DNA from: Xiashengella succiniciproducens
GTDB taxonomy: Bacteria; Bacteroidota; Bacteroidia; Bacteroidales; Marinilabiliaceae
Assembly: GCF_023674465.1 (NCBI RefSeq)
Contig: NZ_CP098400.1
Coordinates: 2,880,801-2,944,800 of the forward strand
Reading direction: 5' to 3'
DNA: 64,000 nt
The notes under the pieces were generated by a model. The model did not search any database. It had not been told where the DNA came from and saw nothing but the letters and a program-made list of their open reading frames with translations. The translations under genes were made by a program, and so were the position numbers. This document shows positions 53,070 to 62,679 of the stretch, piece after piece (within the stretch, counting starts at the first letter, position 1; every line of letters begins with the position of its first letter).

Positions 53070-54231
53070 TGTTTGATATACCCTTGTTGTTGTTTGGTTT
53101 ACCGGTACGGCGGGCCTTCTTTCTTCTCCTGTTATTATTGTTATTTCCCTTCTTTGCCTTATCGTCGAAGCGAGTTAGGCTTTCCTCTTCAATAACGTTT
53201 GCATATCCCGGTTCGCTCGGTCCCTTTTCCTTAACTTCAACCTCAGCTTCAAGCTCCTTGATTCTTATTCCTTTCTTGTTTAGCTTGAGATACTCTTTAA
53301 CGCTGTCAACAGAAAGGGTTACTATATTGCCAGAACCTCCACTGTCCCTGCTAGAGCAGTACCACATCAAACGCTTAAACACATCTGTCTTAAGGTGGAA
53401 ATAAAGTCCATCCTGTGTGTCAATAGGCGTGGATGTATCTGGGAAGTCCTGCTGTGCTTCTATATATGCATCAAGTTCATAGTTGAGGCAGCACTTCAAC
53501 TTTCCACATTGACCGGCCAGCTTCTGTGGATTAAGTGAAATTTCCTGATACCTGGCTGCAGTAGTGCTAACTGACTTGAAGTTGGTTATCCAGGTTGAGC
53601 AGCAAAGTTCCCTGCCACACGGTCCGATACCACCTATGCGCCCTGCCTCCTGGCGGGCGCCGATTTGCCTCATCTCTATCCTTACCTTGAAACGATCGGC
53701 AAGAACCTTGATAAGTTCCCTGAAGTCAACCCTTTCATCGGCTATATAGTAGAAAATCGCCTTTGTCCTGTCACCTTGATATTCAACATCCCCAATCTTC
53801 ATATTAAGTCCCAGGTTCTGGGCAATTCGGCGGGACTCCAGCATGGTCTCTCTTTCAAGCCCCTTAGCTTCTTCCCACTTCTCAATATCAAGTTGCTTTG
53901 CCTTGCGATAGACGCGTTTAAACTCATAATTATCCGGAGAAACTCCGTTCTTCTTCATCTGAAGCAGCACCAAATCTCCAGTCAGACTTACTATACCAAT
54001 GTCATGACCAGGCGATGCTTCCACCGCCACTACATCACCTTTGGCAAGTTTTAGTTGTGCAGAATTCTTGTAATACCCCTTGCGGGTGTTCTTAAACTGA
54101 ACTTCAACAATATCGCAGTTTTGAACACTTTCAGGTAAATCCGCCAACCAGTCAAAAACATCCAGCTTGCCACACCTGTCACCACAGGAATCACATTTGC
54201 TTCCTGTTACGACTATATCTTGTTCGCTCAT
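53056..54231 (-). CDS. PSP1-domain protein, RicT-like
   Basis: 391 residues with a PSP1 domain (about 75-275). It shows the RicT-type cysteine clusters CDSCGDRCGK near the start and GPCGRELCC and GQCGKLKCCLNYE in the middle. In Bacillus RicT joins RicA and RicF in an Fe-S-bearing complex affecting RNA processing and development; the role in Bacteroidota is not settled. The C terminus is a low-complexity Asn/Lys/Arg tail (about 365-391), fitting RNA contact. It lies between holB and gldH, an order often seen in this phylum. Confidence 0.88.
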   Translation of the reverse strand: MSEQDIVVTGSKCDSCGDRCGKLDVFDWLADLPESVQNCDIVEVQFKNTRKGYYKNSAQLKLAKGDVVAVEASPGHDIGIVSLTGDLVLLQMKKNGVSPDNYEFKRVYRKAKQLDIEKWEEAKGLERETMLESRRIAQNLGLNMKIGDVEYQGDRTKAIFYYIADERVDFRELIKVLADRFKVRIEMRQIGARQEAGRIGGIGPCGRELCCSTWITNFKSVSTTAARYQEISLNPQKLAGQCGKLKCCLNYELDAYIEAQQDFPDTSTPIDTQDGLYFHLKTDVFKRLMWYCSSRDSGGSGNIVTLSVDSVKEYLKLNKKGIRIKELEAEVEVKEKGPSEPGYANVIEEESLTRFDDKAKKGNNNNNRRRKKARRTGKPNNNKGISNNGND

Positions 54232-54303
54232 ACGCTACATCAATTTGTGGGCTTGAAAGGCCCTGATTTATATTGTTTTCTCCCGTAAAGGGATATAAAA
54301 GAC

Positions 54304-55422
54304 TTATGACTTGAACATCATCACCATCTTCAACGCCATGTCGAGCAATACAATTCTGGCGTTGCCATTTTGTTCAATGTGAGAATATGCCAATTTCAAT
54401 TCTTCAGTCATATCCTCAATATTATTGTCATTAATAAAGGGGGAAAACTTCCTTACGAAGTCTTCCTCGCCAGGACTAAGATACACCAATTCAGGTTTTC
54501 TGAAATTATAAATATAACTTTCTCTCAGCATTCCTGTAGCATAATCTATAAATGCCTTCAATTTGTCGCGCGATAAAGGTGCTACCTCATCAACCCATTT
54601 CATAATATCAAACACCTTGCGCGAGTAAGTAGACCTCATAAGGCTTGTGAACATCTCAAAGAAAACACTCTGATCCCTGGATGAGCTAAGGTAATCAACT
54701 GCCCTTACATAGTTTCCTTTGGACAGGCGTGCAGCTAGATTTATCTCAGACTCAGAAAAATCATACTTCTGCTTCAAAGCCTCTACAAGACTCTCCGTTT
54801 CAATTGGAGGAACATTAAGCATTTGTGTACGGGAAAGGATAGTTGCAAGCAGAGACTGTGGATTCTCAGAAACCAGCAGGAAAACAGTACTTGTCGGTGG
54901 CTCCTCAAGGATCTTAAGCAACTTATTCGCACCACTGACATTCATGCGCTCGGGCAGCCATATTATCATAATCTTATAACGACCCTCAAAGTTCTTCATA
55001 GAGAGCTTGCGGAGTATCACAGCGCTCTCATCGTCATAGATCACACCCGACTTCTTACCATCTGAGATCCTGTCAAACCACTGTCCGGCACTGAAGTACT
55101 GGCGTTCAAGTACAAACTCCCTGAACTCCTTGATGCGGTCGTCACTTACTGCCTTACTCCCCTCCTTGATCACAGGAAAAACAAAGTGAATATCGGGGTG
55201 CACCATCTTAGATGCCTTGACGCAGGAACTGCAGGTACCACAGGCATCGTGCTCTCCCCTGTTCAAACAGTTAAGATATTGAGCATAGGCAAGTGCAAGC
55301 AGGAAGGAGCCAGTGCCTTCACCACCCGCAAAAAGCTGGGCATGACTTATGCGATCCTCCTTTACACTGCGCAACAAATGATCCTTTATCAACTGTTGGC
55401 CAGCTATATCCTTAAAAAACAT
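54304..55422 (-). CDS. holB: DNA polymerase III delta' subunit
   Basis: 372 residues of the clamp-loader delta' type. The AAA+ N-terminal part has a degenerate P-loop (GGEGTGS, no lysine), expected because delta' does not bind ATP. A zinc-binding module (CLNRGEHDACGTCSSC) and the SNAP-like ILEEPPTSTVFLLVSENP block follow. It is part of the complex that loads the beta clamp. First of the minus-strand run holB-PSP1-gldH-trmB-atl. Confidence 0.92.
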   Translation of the reverse strand: MFFKDIAGQQLIKDHLLRSVKEDRISHAQLFAGGEGTGSFLLALAYAQYLNCLNRGEHDACGTCSSCVKASKMVHPDIHFVFPVIKEGSKAVSDDRIKEFREFVLERQYFSAGQWFDRISDGKKSGVIYDDESAVILRKLSMKNFEGRYKIMIIWLPERMNVSGANKLLKILEEPPTSTVFLLVSENPQSLLATILSRTQMLNVPPIETESLVEALKQKYDFSESEINLAARLSKGNYVRAVDYLSSSRDQSVFFEMFTSLMRSTYSRKVFDIMKWVDEVAPLSRDKLKAFIDYATGMLRESYIYNFRKPELVYLSPGEEDFVRKFSPFINDNNIEDMTEELKLAYSHIEQNGNARIVLLDMALKMVMMFKS

Positions 55423-55488
55423 TCTGTCTTGCCTTTATCCAGTCAAAGATATGAAATTACTGCTAACTTTGACTTCAAAAAAAAGCAA

Positions 55489-56268
55489 ATGCCCACATTT
55501 CTATTCGGCGAAATAATCTTTGGACCGGTTAACAGTCGCAGACTTGGTTGTTCACTGGGAATTAACCTCTTACCGGTCGACAGGAAGCTATGCTCGTTCG
55601 ATTGCCTATATTGCGAATGCGGATTAAATCCCGATGTAGGAGCACCAAAAGCAGAATTACCCACGGTAGACGAAATCACTAAATATCTGGAGCTTAAACT
55701 CCAGGAGATGTCCGGCAGCGGCCGGCTGCCGGACGTACTGACCTTTGCCGGTAACGGTGAACCAACTCTTCATCCTGATTTTCCGGAAATCATCGATTCA
55801 ACTTGTGTACTTAGAGATAAGTACTGTCCTTCAGCAAAAATAGCGGTACTATCCAATGGCTCAAGGATTGGTTCACCGCGTGTATTCAATGCACTGCTCA
55901 AGGTAGATGACAATATCCTGAAACTTGATGCAGGATCGGAAAATACAATAAAGCTGCTTGATCGACCATCAGGGAAATTCAATCTTCAATCCTATGTAGA
56001 AAATCTCAAACGCTTTGATGGAAAGGTGATAATACAGAGCCTTTTTATTAAGGGCCACTACAACGGGGAACTAATTGACAATAGTAGCGACCATGAAGTA
56101 GCTGAATGGCTAAAGCTTATAAAATACATCGCTCCGGGTGAGGTTATGGTTTATTCCATAGCCAGAGATACTCCTGTGGACACTCTCCAGAAGGTCGAAG
56201 GAAAGCGTCTCAAAGAAATTGCTTCGCTGGTAGAGAAGGAAGGTATCAAGGTTCAGCTAACCGAATAA
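55489..56268 (+). CDS. Radical SAM protein
   Basis: 259 residues with the radical-SAM Fe4S4 motif CSFDCLYC (C35, C39, C42) near the N terminus, after GPVNSRRLGCSLGINLLP, a pattern of the COG0731-like Fe-S oxidoreductase group. It also has SAM-binding motifs such as FAGNGEPTLHPDF. The substrate is not known. I start at ATG 55489 (MPTFLFGEII); the longer frame from 55186 runs antisense into holB and lacks family similarity. The next gene follows after 7 bases. Confidence 0.88.
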   Translation: MPTFLFGEIIFGPVNSRRLGCSLGINLLPVDRKLCSFDCLYCECGLNPDVGAPKAELPTVDEITKYLELKLQEMSGSGRLPDVLTFAGNGEPTLHPDFPEIIDSTCVLRDKYCPSAKIAVLSNGSRIGSPRVFNALLKVDDNILKLDAGSENTIKLLDRPSGKFNLQSYVENLKRFDGKVIIQSLFIKGHYNGELIDNSSDHEVAEWLKLIKYIAPGEVMVYSIARDTPVDTLQKVEGKRLKEIASLVEKEGIKVQLTE

Positions 56269-56275
56269 GGCAGCT

Positions 56276-57355
56276 ATGACAGAGAGTCCCATATACCAAT
56301 TGCAGGCAACTAAAGTGCTTGTTTGCCCGCTCGACTGGGGACTGGGACATGCCACACGATGCATCCCCATCATCAGAATATTGACCTCAAGGGGTATCAA
56401 GGTCGTGGTAGCCTGCTCTCCTCAGCTTAAGCCACTCTTCATAAACGAAGTACCGGAGCTTGAGCTCGACACCTTCGAAGGTGCCCGGATAAGATATTCA
56501 CGAAGCAGCCATCTTGTGCCAAGACTGCTGGCAGACCTGCCTCTCCTGCTTCTTTGGTACTTTCGGGAACGACGCTTCACTAAAACCCTTGTAACCAGAC
56601 ATAAAGCAGATTGCATTATTTCAGACAACAGGTATGGAGTAAGGCAAGGCGGGATAAAAAATATCTTAATAACTCATCAGTTAGCCCCAATTATGCCGCG
56701 GTTATTAAAGTGGGCAGAACCTATAGCAGCCTGGGTATTCCAAACTGTGATAAAATCCTTTGATGAATGCTGGGTACCCGACCTGCCAATGCCTGACTCG
56801 CTCGCAGGTTTATTGGTTCATCGCTATCCCCTCCCCTACAACGTAAGGTTCATCGGACCTCAGTCAAGATTTACCGACTGCGACAAACCAGATATATTTC
56901 GGTCCGAAAACCAGCAGGAGTCAACATCTGCTAATGAATATGAACTGCTAGGAATAGTTTCGGGACCCGAACCACAGCGCTCCATCCTACTCGATATAAT
57001 GATAAGGCAGTTTTCTACATACTCCGGCAAAAGCCTTATTCTGACAGGCAGACCGGAACAGGGAGCTCCCAAAATAGTAAAAACAGACCAGGGACCTGAT
57101 CTGGCACCTCATCTTGAGACTGCACAATTAAAAGCCTTGCTTACACGCACTCCCTACATAGTATGCAGATCAGGGTACTCTACAATTATGGACCTCTATT
57201 ACCTGGGCAGATCAGCTATTATCATTCCAACTCCCGGACAGACTGAACAGGAGTATCTTTCTCAATATCATTCTTCCAGACATCTTGCCATTAGTCAGGA
57301 TGAATTTGTCACAGCTACACTTAGCTCACTGTTGGAAAGGCTATTACGGTTGTAG
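56276..57355 (+). CDS. Glycosyltransferase-like protein (MurG/GT28-type fold)
   Basis: 359 residues. The N-terminal WGLGHATRCIPII is the glycine loop of GT-B enzymes, and the C-terminal RSGYSTIMDLYYLGRSAIIIPTPGQTEQEYLS is the donor-binding block of the MurG-like (GT28) group. The probable job is transfer of a sugar from a nucleotide donor, but neither donor nor acceptor can be told. It is shorter than and unlike MurG itself. It follows the radical SAM gene by 7 bases. Confidence 0.8.
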   Translation: MTESPIYQLQATKVLVCPLDWGLGHATRCIPIIRILTSRGIKVVVACSPQLKPLFINEVPELELDTFEGARIRYSRSSHLVPRLLADLPLLLLWYFRERRFTKTLVTRHKADCIISDNRYGVRQGGIKNILITHQLAPIMPRLLKWAEPIAAWVFQTVIKSFDECWVPDLPMPDSLAGLLVHRYPLPYNVRFIGPQSRFTDCDKPDIFRSENQQESTSANEYELLGIVSGPEPQRSILLDIMIRQFSTYSGKSLILTGRPEQGAPKIVKTDQGPDLAPHLETAQLKALLTRTPYIVCRSGYSTIMDLYYLGRSAIIIPTPGQTEQEYLSQYHSSRHLAISQDEFVTATLSSLLERLLRL

Positions 57356-57517
57356 CACCATGGGCACAAATACTTCATCCTGTTGAAATTCAACACATTT
57401 CACAACTGAAAGTACTCGTCATAATATTTAATATTTTCGTCAAAACACTGTAACATTTTCACAGTATTCCCATATAAGAATGCAGTTATTTGAAAAACCA
57501 ACTTTAATTCTGTTCTT

Positions 57518-58000
57518 ATGCAGGTTTGGATACTATCTCTCAGTGCACTGATATGCCTGACTGCAATTGTTGCATACAGATACATGATACCGGATCTTAT
57601 CAGGAAAAAAGCTCAGCGTCACCTGAGAGATTTAATCTTTCCGGAAGGCGAACAGCAAATGCAGGTTATTCTGAAATCTTTCCGCGAATTCACTTGTAAC
57701 AGATTCTCAGAAGAAGAACTGCTGGATTATTATATGAAGATAAAAGGGCTTCAAAACATGAACTCAGGGTTATACTCTGACTTCTGGGTAAAAAAATACC
57801 TTATGAGTCCCACATTTATCAAGTTAAACTACTTTGAACAGGTTCAGTTTTACCAGAACTTTATCTGCATCACAAAGGTATCGTCCGAAACAAGCCCAAA
57901 GAAAAAATCAAATAAATCCACCCCTGTACAGGAAGTATTTGAAAGCAGATTTGAACTTCCAGATTCACTCTCTCTTGAGAGCATTGCGCTGAAGCAGTAA
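57518..58000 (+). CDS. Hypothetical membrane-anchored protein
   Basis: 160 residues with one N-terminal membrane segment (about 4-24, WILSLSALICLTAIVAY) and a charged, helical cytoplasmic or periplasmic part, then a Lys/Ser-rich loop (KKKSNKST, about 128-136). No family is recognised. It starts at ATG 57518, 162 bases after the glycosyltransferase gene, and converges on the DUF3108 gene with 3 bases between stops. Real gene status is likely because of the clean frame and sensible start. Confidence 0.65.
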   Translation: MQVWILSLSALICLTAIVAYRYMIPDLIRKKAQRHLRDLIFPEGEQQMQVILKSFREFTCNRFSEEELLDYYMKIKGLQNMNSGLYSDFWVKKYLMSPTFIKLNYFEQVQFYQNFICITKVSSETSPKKKSNKSTPVQEVFESRFELPDSLSLESIALKQ

Positions 58001-58003
58001 ATC

Positions 58004-58843
58004 TTATTTGCCTAAGATCTCGGCAGTGATTGGGTTGCGCAGACCTTGTGCATCAACAAACACAGCCTTCACAGATCCGACAAGAATCTTTGCCTCAACC
58101 AGAATAGGAATACGAGCATTATCATCAGTCATCCATACTGTCATATCTTCACCCGCATTAAAGATGGTTCCCTCAACTAGCAAGGGAGTGAACTTAAGAC
58201 AACGAAAACGTCTGCCATCACGGGTCTTAATCTCTTCCCGCCCAAGGTATCTGATATAGAGATCAAATACCTCTCCATCAACAATCATCACTATAGGGAT
58301 CTTATCTCCTGGTTTATATTTTGAGAAATCCAGGTTACGGGCATAATAGACAAGGCTTACTATGTCCAGACCGCACTCAGGCCAGTCAATGGTCTTGTAA
58401 ATAGGAGCTCCACCTTCCTTGCTGATTTTAGTATTTATCTTCCTCTTGTCCTTATCAAATGAATAGTATTCATATGCTTTATAAGAGCCCTCCTGAGTAC
58501 TTCTTATAAATTCAAAGGGCTTCATACTGATTGGATCTACAAAAGACTGAAAGGTATCTCTGACCATGAATAATTTGTCGTAACCCTTGTGGGTTACGCC
58601 TACTGCTTTAAAATGATATGCAGGCTTGCTGTCTTTTTTTACTGAATCAACGGTGAATGTTACAAGACCTGCATTTAACCATATAAAACCCCAGTTGTAA
58701 ACAGCATTATATGTCACTTTTTCTCCGTCCTTAAAAACGAAGTTGGTAACAGTGCAGTTACCATTACCCTTTAGCAATGAAGGGCTCAATAACAACGATA
58801 GCAATACCGTTGTGAGCACTCTTGTCATATTGGTTCGCCCCAT
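58004..58843 (-). CDS. DUF3108 domain protein (exported)
   Basis: 279 residues with an N-terminal signal peptide (about 7-26) and the DUF3108 pattern, including FKDGEKVTYNAVYNWGFIWLNAG, here quoted only in part, and VGVTHKGYDKLFMVRDTF. The family is periplasmic in many Gram-negatives and of unknown function; a link to envelope or exopolysaccharide traits is suspected only. Starts at 58843 or at ATG 58828 are possible. It lies 8 bases after the Ig-like lipoprotein gene, so they form one transcript. Confidence 0.85.
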   Translation of the reverse strand: MGRTNMTRVLTTVLLSLLLSPSLLKGNGNCTVTNFVFKDGEKVTYNAVYNWGFIWLNAGLVTFTVDSVKKDSKPAYHFKAVGVTHKGYDKLFMVRDTFQSFVDPISMKPFEFIRSTQEGSYKAYEYYSFDKDKRKINTKISKEGGAPIYKTIDWPECGLDIVSLVYYARNLDFSKYKPGDKIPIVMIVDGEVFDLYIRYLGREEIKTRDGRRFRCLKFTPLLVEGTIFNAGEDMTVWMTDDNARIPILVEAKILVGSVKAVFVDAQGLRNPITAEILGK

Positions 58844-58851
58844 ATTTAATG

Positions 58852-60699
58852 CTATTTTTTTCTTGAAGACTGCGACTTTCTCATTCTGGCAACAAAGTCA
58901 TAAATATCAAAGGTCGAAGGATCAAAGTTTATGAAATGATCCCAGTTTGCTCTGGCATTTATGTATTCAGGATAGTAATATAGTTTCTCCGGCTGAATAC
59001 CTTTTTCAAAATCACCAACATCCCACTTGCCATTACCATTCACGTCCTCAACAATTCTGATAAGGTAATCTCCAGGCCTCAGATATCTAAATCCCATCTT
59101 GCCATTTGTTGGTACTTTGGAAGTCCTTACAATATTCTCCTGCCTGTCGAGCACTTCAAGTACCCAGGATTTATCAGGCTGAGCTACCTCTATATACAGT
59201 GTAGCATAGGTATCAGCAGCACTTACAGTAAAACGCTGCCTTACAGGCTTGTTTGATACACCATAAATATCTGTAAAAGCTGCTGAATCTATTTCAACTA
59301 CATAGGCAGAACCGGCCTCGCGCTTAAAATCAACTGCGTATTGTCGTATATAGATGCTGTCTTTTACGAGTCTGATATCAACAGGAACCAGGGTGCTATC
59401 AAGCTCCTGAGACAGTCTTATTGCATTGCCGTCTGCCTTATCCAAGGGAGTAGGGAAGGTCAGTGTCAACCTGTCAAGTATCCCAAATGTTGGCTTTATA
59501 CCATCAACTCTTAGCGATGGGAGTTCAACCTGCTCATCATCCTTTTTACGCCCTCTTCCTTCACGCTGACTTCCTCCATAGTCAATAAAAAAAGCATTGA
59601 TTGTGTCGTTCTTCCATTCTGGTTGTTTAAGCGAGTCAAGCACCTGATATCTCAAATGCAACAGCAATGAATCAGAATTAATCAATACACTATCCCTAAG
59701 CCAAACTGTAATGCTATCATTTCGCGGCGAATTCTCAAGTATAAATAAATCAGCATCTTCTCTGCCTACAACCTTTACTTCGGCCTTTACATCCATTGGC
59801 CTGCTGAAATACAGATCCGCCTTGTTGCGAGCTGGACGCTTATAATCTGTCAGGTAAGGGGCTACATTATCCTCCTGAAACATAAAGAGACGCAAACTAT
59901 CTGGCAGAAACGCAGGTACCTGTACCACAACAGCTGAGTCACTTCCTACCGAGTCAATCCTCTCATGAAAGCCATAGTATGGTGTAATGATCTCATCATA
60001 CCAGGCTATCCTCTCACCAGGCTGATCGTACTTGTAATTTCTGTTGGCATCCTCAAGTGCATACAACTTATATCCAATTGGAGCCAGGTTCTTTATCGAG
60101 AAATATCCTTCCGCATTAGTTCTTGTGACCCGCAGGGGCACAAGAGTACGAAAGGCCGAGTCAGCATGATTGGAATAAACCATTACCAAAGCATTGGCTA
60201 CCGGAGAAAGGTCTGATGCGTCCAATAAATGGCCGGAAATAGCCATACTATCAATGTAGTCTCCCGTCGAGAAAGAAAATGCAAAATTCTCTAAGACATT
60301 CCCTTCATTGTTGTCCTTGATTGCATCAGCAAAATCAAGTGTGTAGGTTGCATTGGGTTGAAGATCTTCCTGAAACTTAACAATCATGGTCTTACCGCGG
60401 GTGGTAACAGCAGGCTGCTTGTTGACTGGTGGTGACACCATCAGCTTTTGAAAAATGTCTGAGACCTGGATTATTTCGTTAAATTCAATTCTGATCTCAT
60501 CTCCAAGAAAACTCAGAGAATTAGCTGCAGGTATTGACTTAACCATATAGGGTGGCTCTTCATCCTTTGGTCCCCCAGTAGGCATGCCAGTACTTGCACA
60601 ACCCCAAAACCCAATAATCAAGGTCAAAAACAGCCCAAGCTGAACCAGCCCTCTATATCTGAATAACAACATATGTCTAAACCACTGTTTCAGTTTCAT
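58852..60699 (-). CDS. Ig-like (SbsA/Big_5-type) lipoprotein
   Basis: 615 residues. A lipoprotein signal (TLIIGFWGCA, Cys at about 34) is followed by PTGGPKDEEPPYMV and an SbsA-type Ig domain (about 50-155, IRIEFNEIIQVSDIFQ, VTTRGKTMIV), then a carboxypeptidase-regulatory-like region (about 160-245) and further beta-sandwich domains. Such proteins are common in Bacteroidota outer membranes, of unknown role. It is first in a two-gene run with the DUF3108 gene. Confidence 0.85.
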   Translation of the reverse strand: MKLKQWFRHMLLFRYRGLVQLGLFLTLIIGFWGCASTGMPTGGPKDEEPPYMVKSIPAANSLSFLGDEIRIEFNEIIQVSDIFQKLMVSPPVNKQPAVTTRGKTMIVKFQEDLQPNATYTLDFADAIKDNNEGNVLENFAFSFSTGDYIDSMAISGHLLDASDLSPVANALVMVYSNHADSAFRTLVPLRVTRTNAEGYFSIKNLAPIGYKLYALEDANRNYKYDQPGERIAWYDEIITPYYGFHERIDSVGSDSAVVVQVPAFLPDSLRLFMFQEDNVAPYLTDYKRPARNKADLYFSRPMDVKAEVKVVGREDADLFILENSPRNDSITVWLRDSVLINSDSLLLHLRYQVLDSLKQPEWKNDTINAFFIDYGGSQREGRGRKKDDEQVELPSLRVDGIKPTFGILDRLTLTFPTPLDKADGNAIRLSQELDSTLVPVDIRLVKDSIYIRQYAVDFKREAGSAYVVEIDSAAFTDIYGVSNKPVRQRFTVSAADTYATLYIEVAQPDKSWVLEVLDRQENIVRTSKVPTNGKMGFRYLRPGDYLIRIVEDVNGNGKWDVGDFEKGIQPEKLYYYPEYINARANWDHFINFDPSTFDIYDFVARMRKSQSSRKK

Positions 60700-60800
60700 C
60701 CAACCTGCAGTTTTATATCATTTTAAAGTAACAAAGGTAAAAACTTTATTAATTCAGAACTTAAAACATATAGACAGTAAGCATAAATCATACCTTAATA

Positions 60801-60830
60801 TTGCCCGAAAGGCAAAATGTGATATTTTTG
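60801..60830 (+). promoter_or_regulatory. Promoter of the coiled-coil protein gene
   Basis: TTG at 60801-60803, a 19-base spacer and TATTTTTG at 60823-60830 match TTG-N17-23-TAnnTTTG exactly. It places the transcript start near 60837, just before the ATGs at 60840 and 60852, and rules out the longer upstream frame. Confidence 0.75.
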
Positions 60831-60851
60831 TCCTGTATAATGCAGGAAATT

Positions 60852-61745
60852 ATGGAAACGTCAAATAACACTACACCCAATAAAAACAGGAAGCTGATTG
60901 CAGCTGCAATAACTGCCGGAATACTGCTGGTTGTGATTTCCCTGTTATTTATTTTTCAAAACAGGCAACTTAACACTATTGTTGAGAATCTGAATGAGGA
61001 AAAGGATATTCTGACAGAAGAATATCAGAGCCTGGTTATGAATTACGACTCTCTTCAAAGCGACAATGACTCTATCAATTATCTCCTGCAAATAGAAAGG
61101 GACAGGGTAGCTCAGCTTATTGAAGAGATAAAGACAGTAAAGGCTACGAATACTGCTAAAATCAGAGAGTACCAGAAAGAACTATCAACTCTCAGAGGTG
61201 TATTAAGATCCTATATTGTACAGATTGATTCTCTAAACGCCCGTAATCAGGAACTAACACAGGAGAACCTTGAGCACAGGAGAAGATACAACCAGATTCA
61301 AAGTTCATATAAACAGTTGGAAGAGGTTAAGGCAGAGCTTGAACAGAAGGTTACTATCGCCAGCAGACTTGATGTTACAAATACTGAGGTAACGGGACTT
61401 ACCGCCTCTGAACGCAAAAGCGACCGCGCCAACAGGGTAACAAAAATCAGAGTCTGTTTCACCGTTCTAAAGAACGTGACTTCACCTGTGGGTATGAAAG
61501 ATTTCTATCTTCGTATCGAAAGACCTGACGGCCAATTACTTACCCACTCCCTGGACGACAGGTTCAGATTTGAGGATTCAGACATCAACTATTCTGCAAA
61601 AAGATCTATAGAATATGGTGGTGAAGAAGTAGATGTATGCATCTTCTATAATGCTGATGCAGGTGAACTACAATCAGGCGAATACATCTGCGATATATTC
61701 GCTGATGGCTTTCACCTGAAAACAGTGCGTTTTTCTCTTCGCTAG
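60852..61745 (+). CDS. Membrane-anchored coiled-coil protein, unknown function
   Basis: 297 residues from ATG 60852 (METSNNTTPNKN), preceded by AGGA at a usable distance; ATG 60840 is the alternative. A short basic cytoplasmic start is followed by one membrane segment (about 14-33) and a long coiled coil (about 38-165, rich in Leu, Glu, Asp and Gln). A small C-terminal domain follows (about 185-297, with KIRVCFTVLKNVTSPVGMK broken here). Topology suggests the coiled coil lies in the periplasm. I do not recognise the family. It converges with metA, leaving 3 bases between stops. Confidence 0.8.
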   Translation: METSNNTTPNKNRKLIAAAITAGILLVVISLLFIFQNRQLNTIVENLNEEKDILTEEYQSLVMNYDSLQSDNDSINYLLQIERDRVAQLIEEIKTVKATNTAKIREYQKELSTLRGVLRSYIVQIDSLNARNQELTQENLEHRRRYNQIQSSYKQLEEVKAELEQKVTIASRLDVTNTEVTGLTASERKSDRANRVTKIRVCFTVLKNVTSPVGMKDFYLRIERPDGQLLTHSLDDRFRFEDSDINYSAKRSIEYGGEEVDVCIFYNADAGELQSGEYICDIFADGFHLKTVRFSLR

Positions 61746-61748
61746 TCC

Positions 61749-62666
61749 TTAATGTTCGTGATTGAACTTGTAGGGAGTCAGCTGATATACGTAATAATTT
61801 AACCAGTTGGAATATAACAGGTGGGCATGACCTCGCCAGTTTACAGCAGGCTCACCTTCTGGGTTGTCATTGCTGTAATAATTCTCTGGCACTGCAATCT
61901 CCATTCCCTTGTTTACATCCCTCCAGTATTCCTCGGCAAGAGTATTACGATCATATTCAGGGTGACCTGTTACAAATATCTGCTTTCTATCCTCTGATAC
62001 AACTATATATACTCCTGCTTCAGGCGATTCACTTAAGATAACCAATCCTTTCGTATTCCTTATTTCGTCAGCACGAACCTCTGTATATCTTGAGTGTGGA
62101 GCATAGTACCAATCGTCAAAACCCCTAAGCAGAGGTTCGGTAGGCACTTCCACACTATGACTGAAGACCCCGAACATCTTCTTATGCAATTCATACTTTT
62201 TGATACCATAATGATAATAGAGACCGGCCTGTGCTCCCCAACAGATATGGAATGTTGAAGTAACATGCTGCTTGCTCCACTCCATTATTTCACAGAGTTC
62301 CTTCCAGTAATTAACTGCCTCAAATTCCATCAGCTCAACAGGAGCTCCTGTGATTATCAAACCGTCAAAGTATCGGGTTTTAACCTCATCAAAGGTCTTA
62401 TAAAACGCCAGTAAATGTTCCTGAGAGGTATGTTTATGTGCATGCGAAGATGCCATCATAAGTTCAACCTCTACCTGCAAGGGGGAATTTGACAATACCC
62501 TGAGCAGATGAGCCTCCGTTACGCTTTTCAACGGCATCAGATTCAATATAAGTATTTTCAATGGTCTAATGTCCTGCGACTGCGCACGACTCTGACTCAT
62601 AACAAATACATTCTCCGCCTCCAAAAGTGATTTTGCAGGTAGAGAATCAGGAATGTTAACCGGCAT
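61749..62666 (-). CDS. metA: Homoserine O-acyltransferase MetA (probably acetyl-CoA specific)
   Basis: 305 residues of the MetA type, which activates homoserine for methionine synthesis. The catalytic Cys is in HICWGAQA (near 142), with the His in GHPEYDRNT and the Glu in EYW of the C-terminal half. Position 111 in GAPVELM is glutamate, where succinyl-transferases such as E. coli have glycine (GAPLGL); glutamate there is known to go with acetyl-CoA use, so the product is probably O-acetylhomoserine. It lies 13 bases after the tetR-type gene, suggesting co-transcription. Confidence 0.93.
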   Translation of the reverse strand: MPVNIPDSLPAKSLLEAENVFVMSQSRAQSQDIRPLKILILNLMPLKSVTEAHLLRVLSNSPLQVEVELMMASSHAHKHTSQEHLLAFYKTFDEVKTRYFDGLIITGAPVELMEFEAVNYWKELCEIMEWSKQHVTSTFHICWGAQAGLYYHYGIKKYELHKKMFGVFSHSVEVPTEPLLRGFDDWYYAPHSRYTEVRADEIRNTKGLVILSESPEAGVYIVVSEDRKQIFVTGHPEYDRNTLAEEYWRDVNKGMEIAVPENYYSNDNPEGEPAVNWRGHAHLLYSNWLNYYVYQLTPYKFNHEH

Positions 62667-62679
62667 ATCTTTTTACCTC

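Noticed and set aside
55186-55488. N-terminal extension of the radical SAM gene
   Set aside because: It would run antisense through holB and adds 101 residues with no similarity to the family; ATG at 55489 fits the conserved start.
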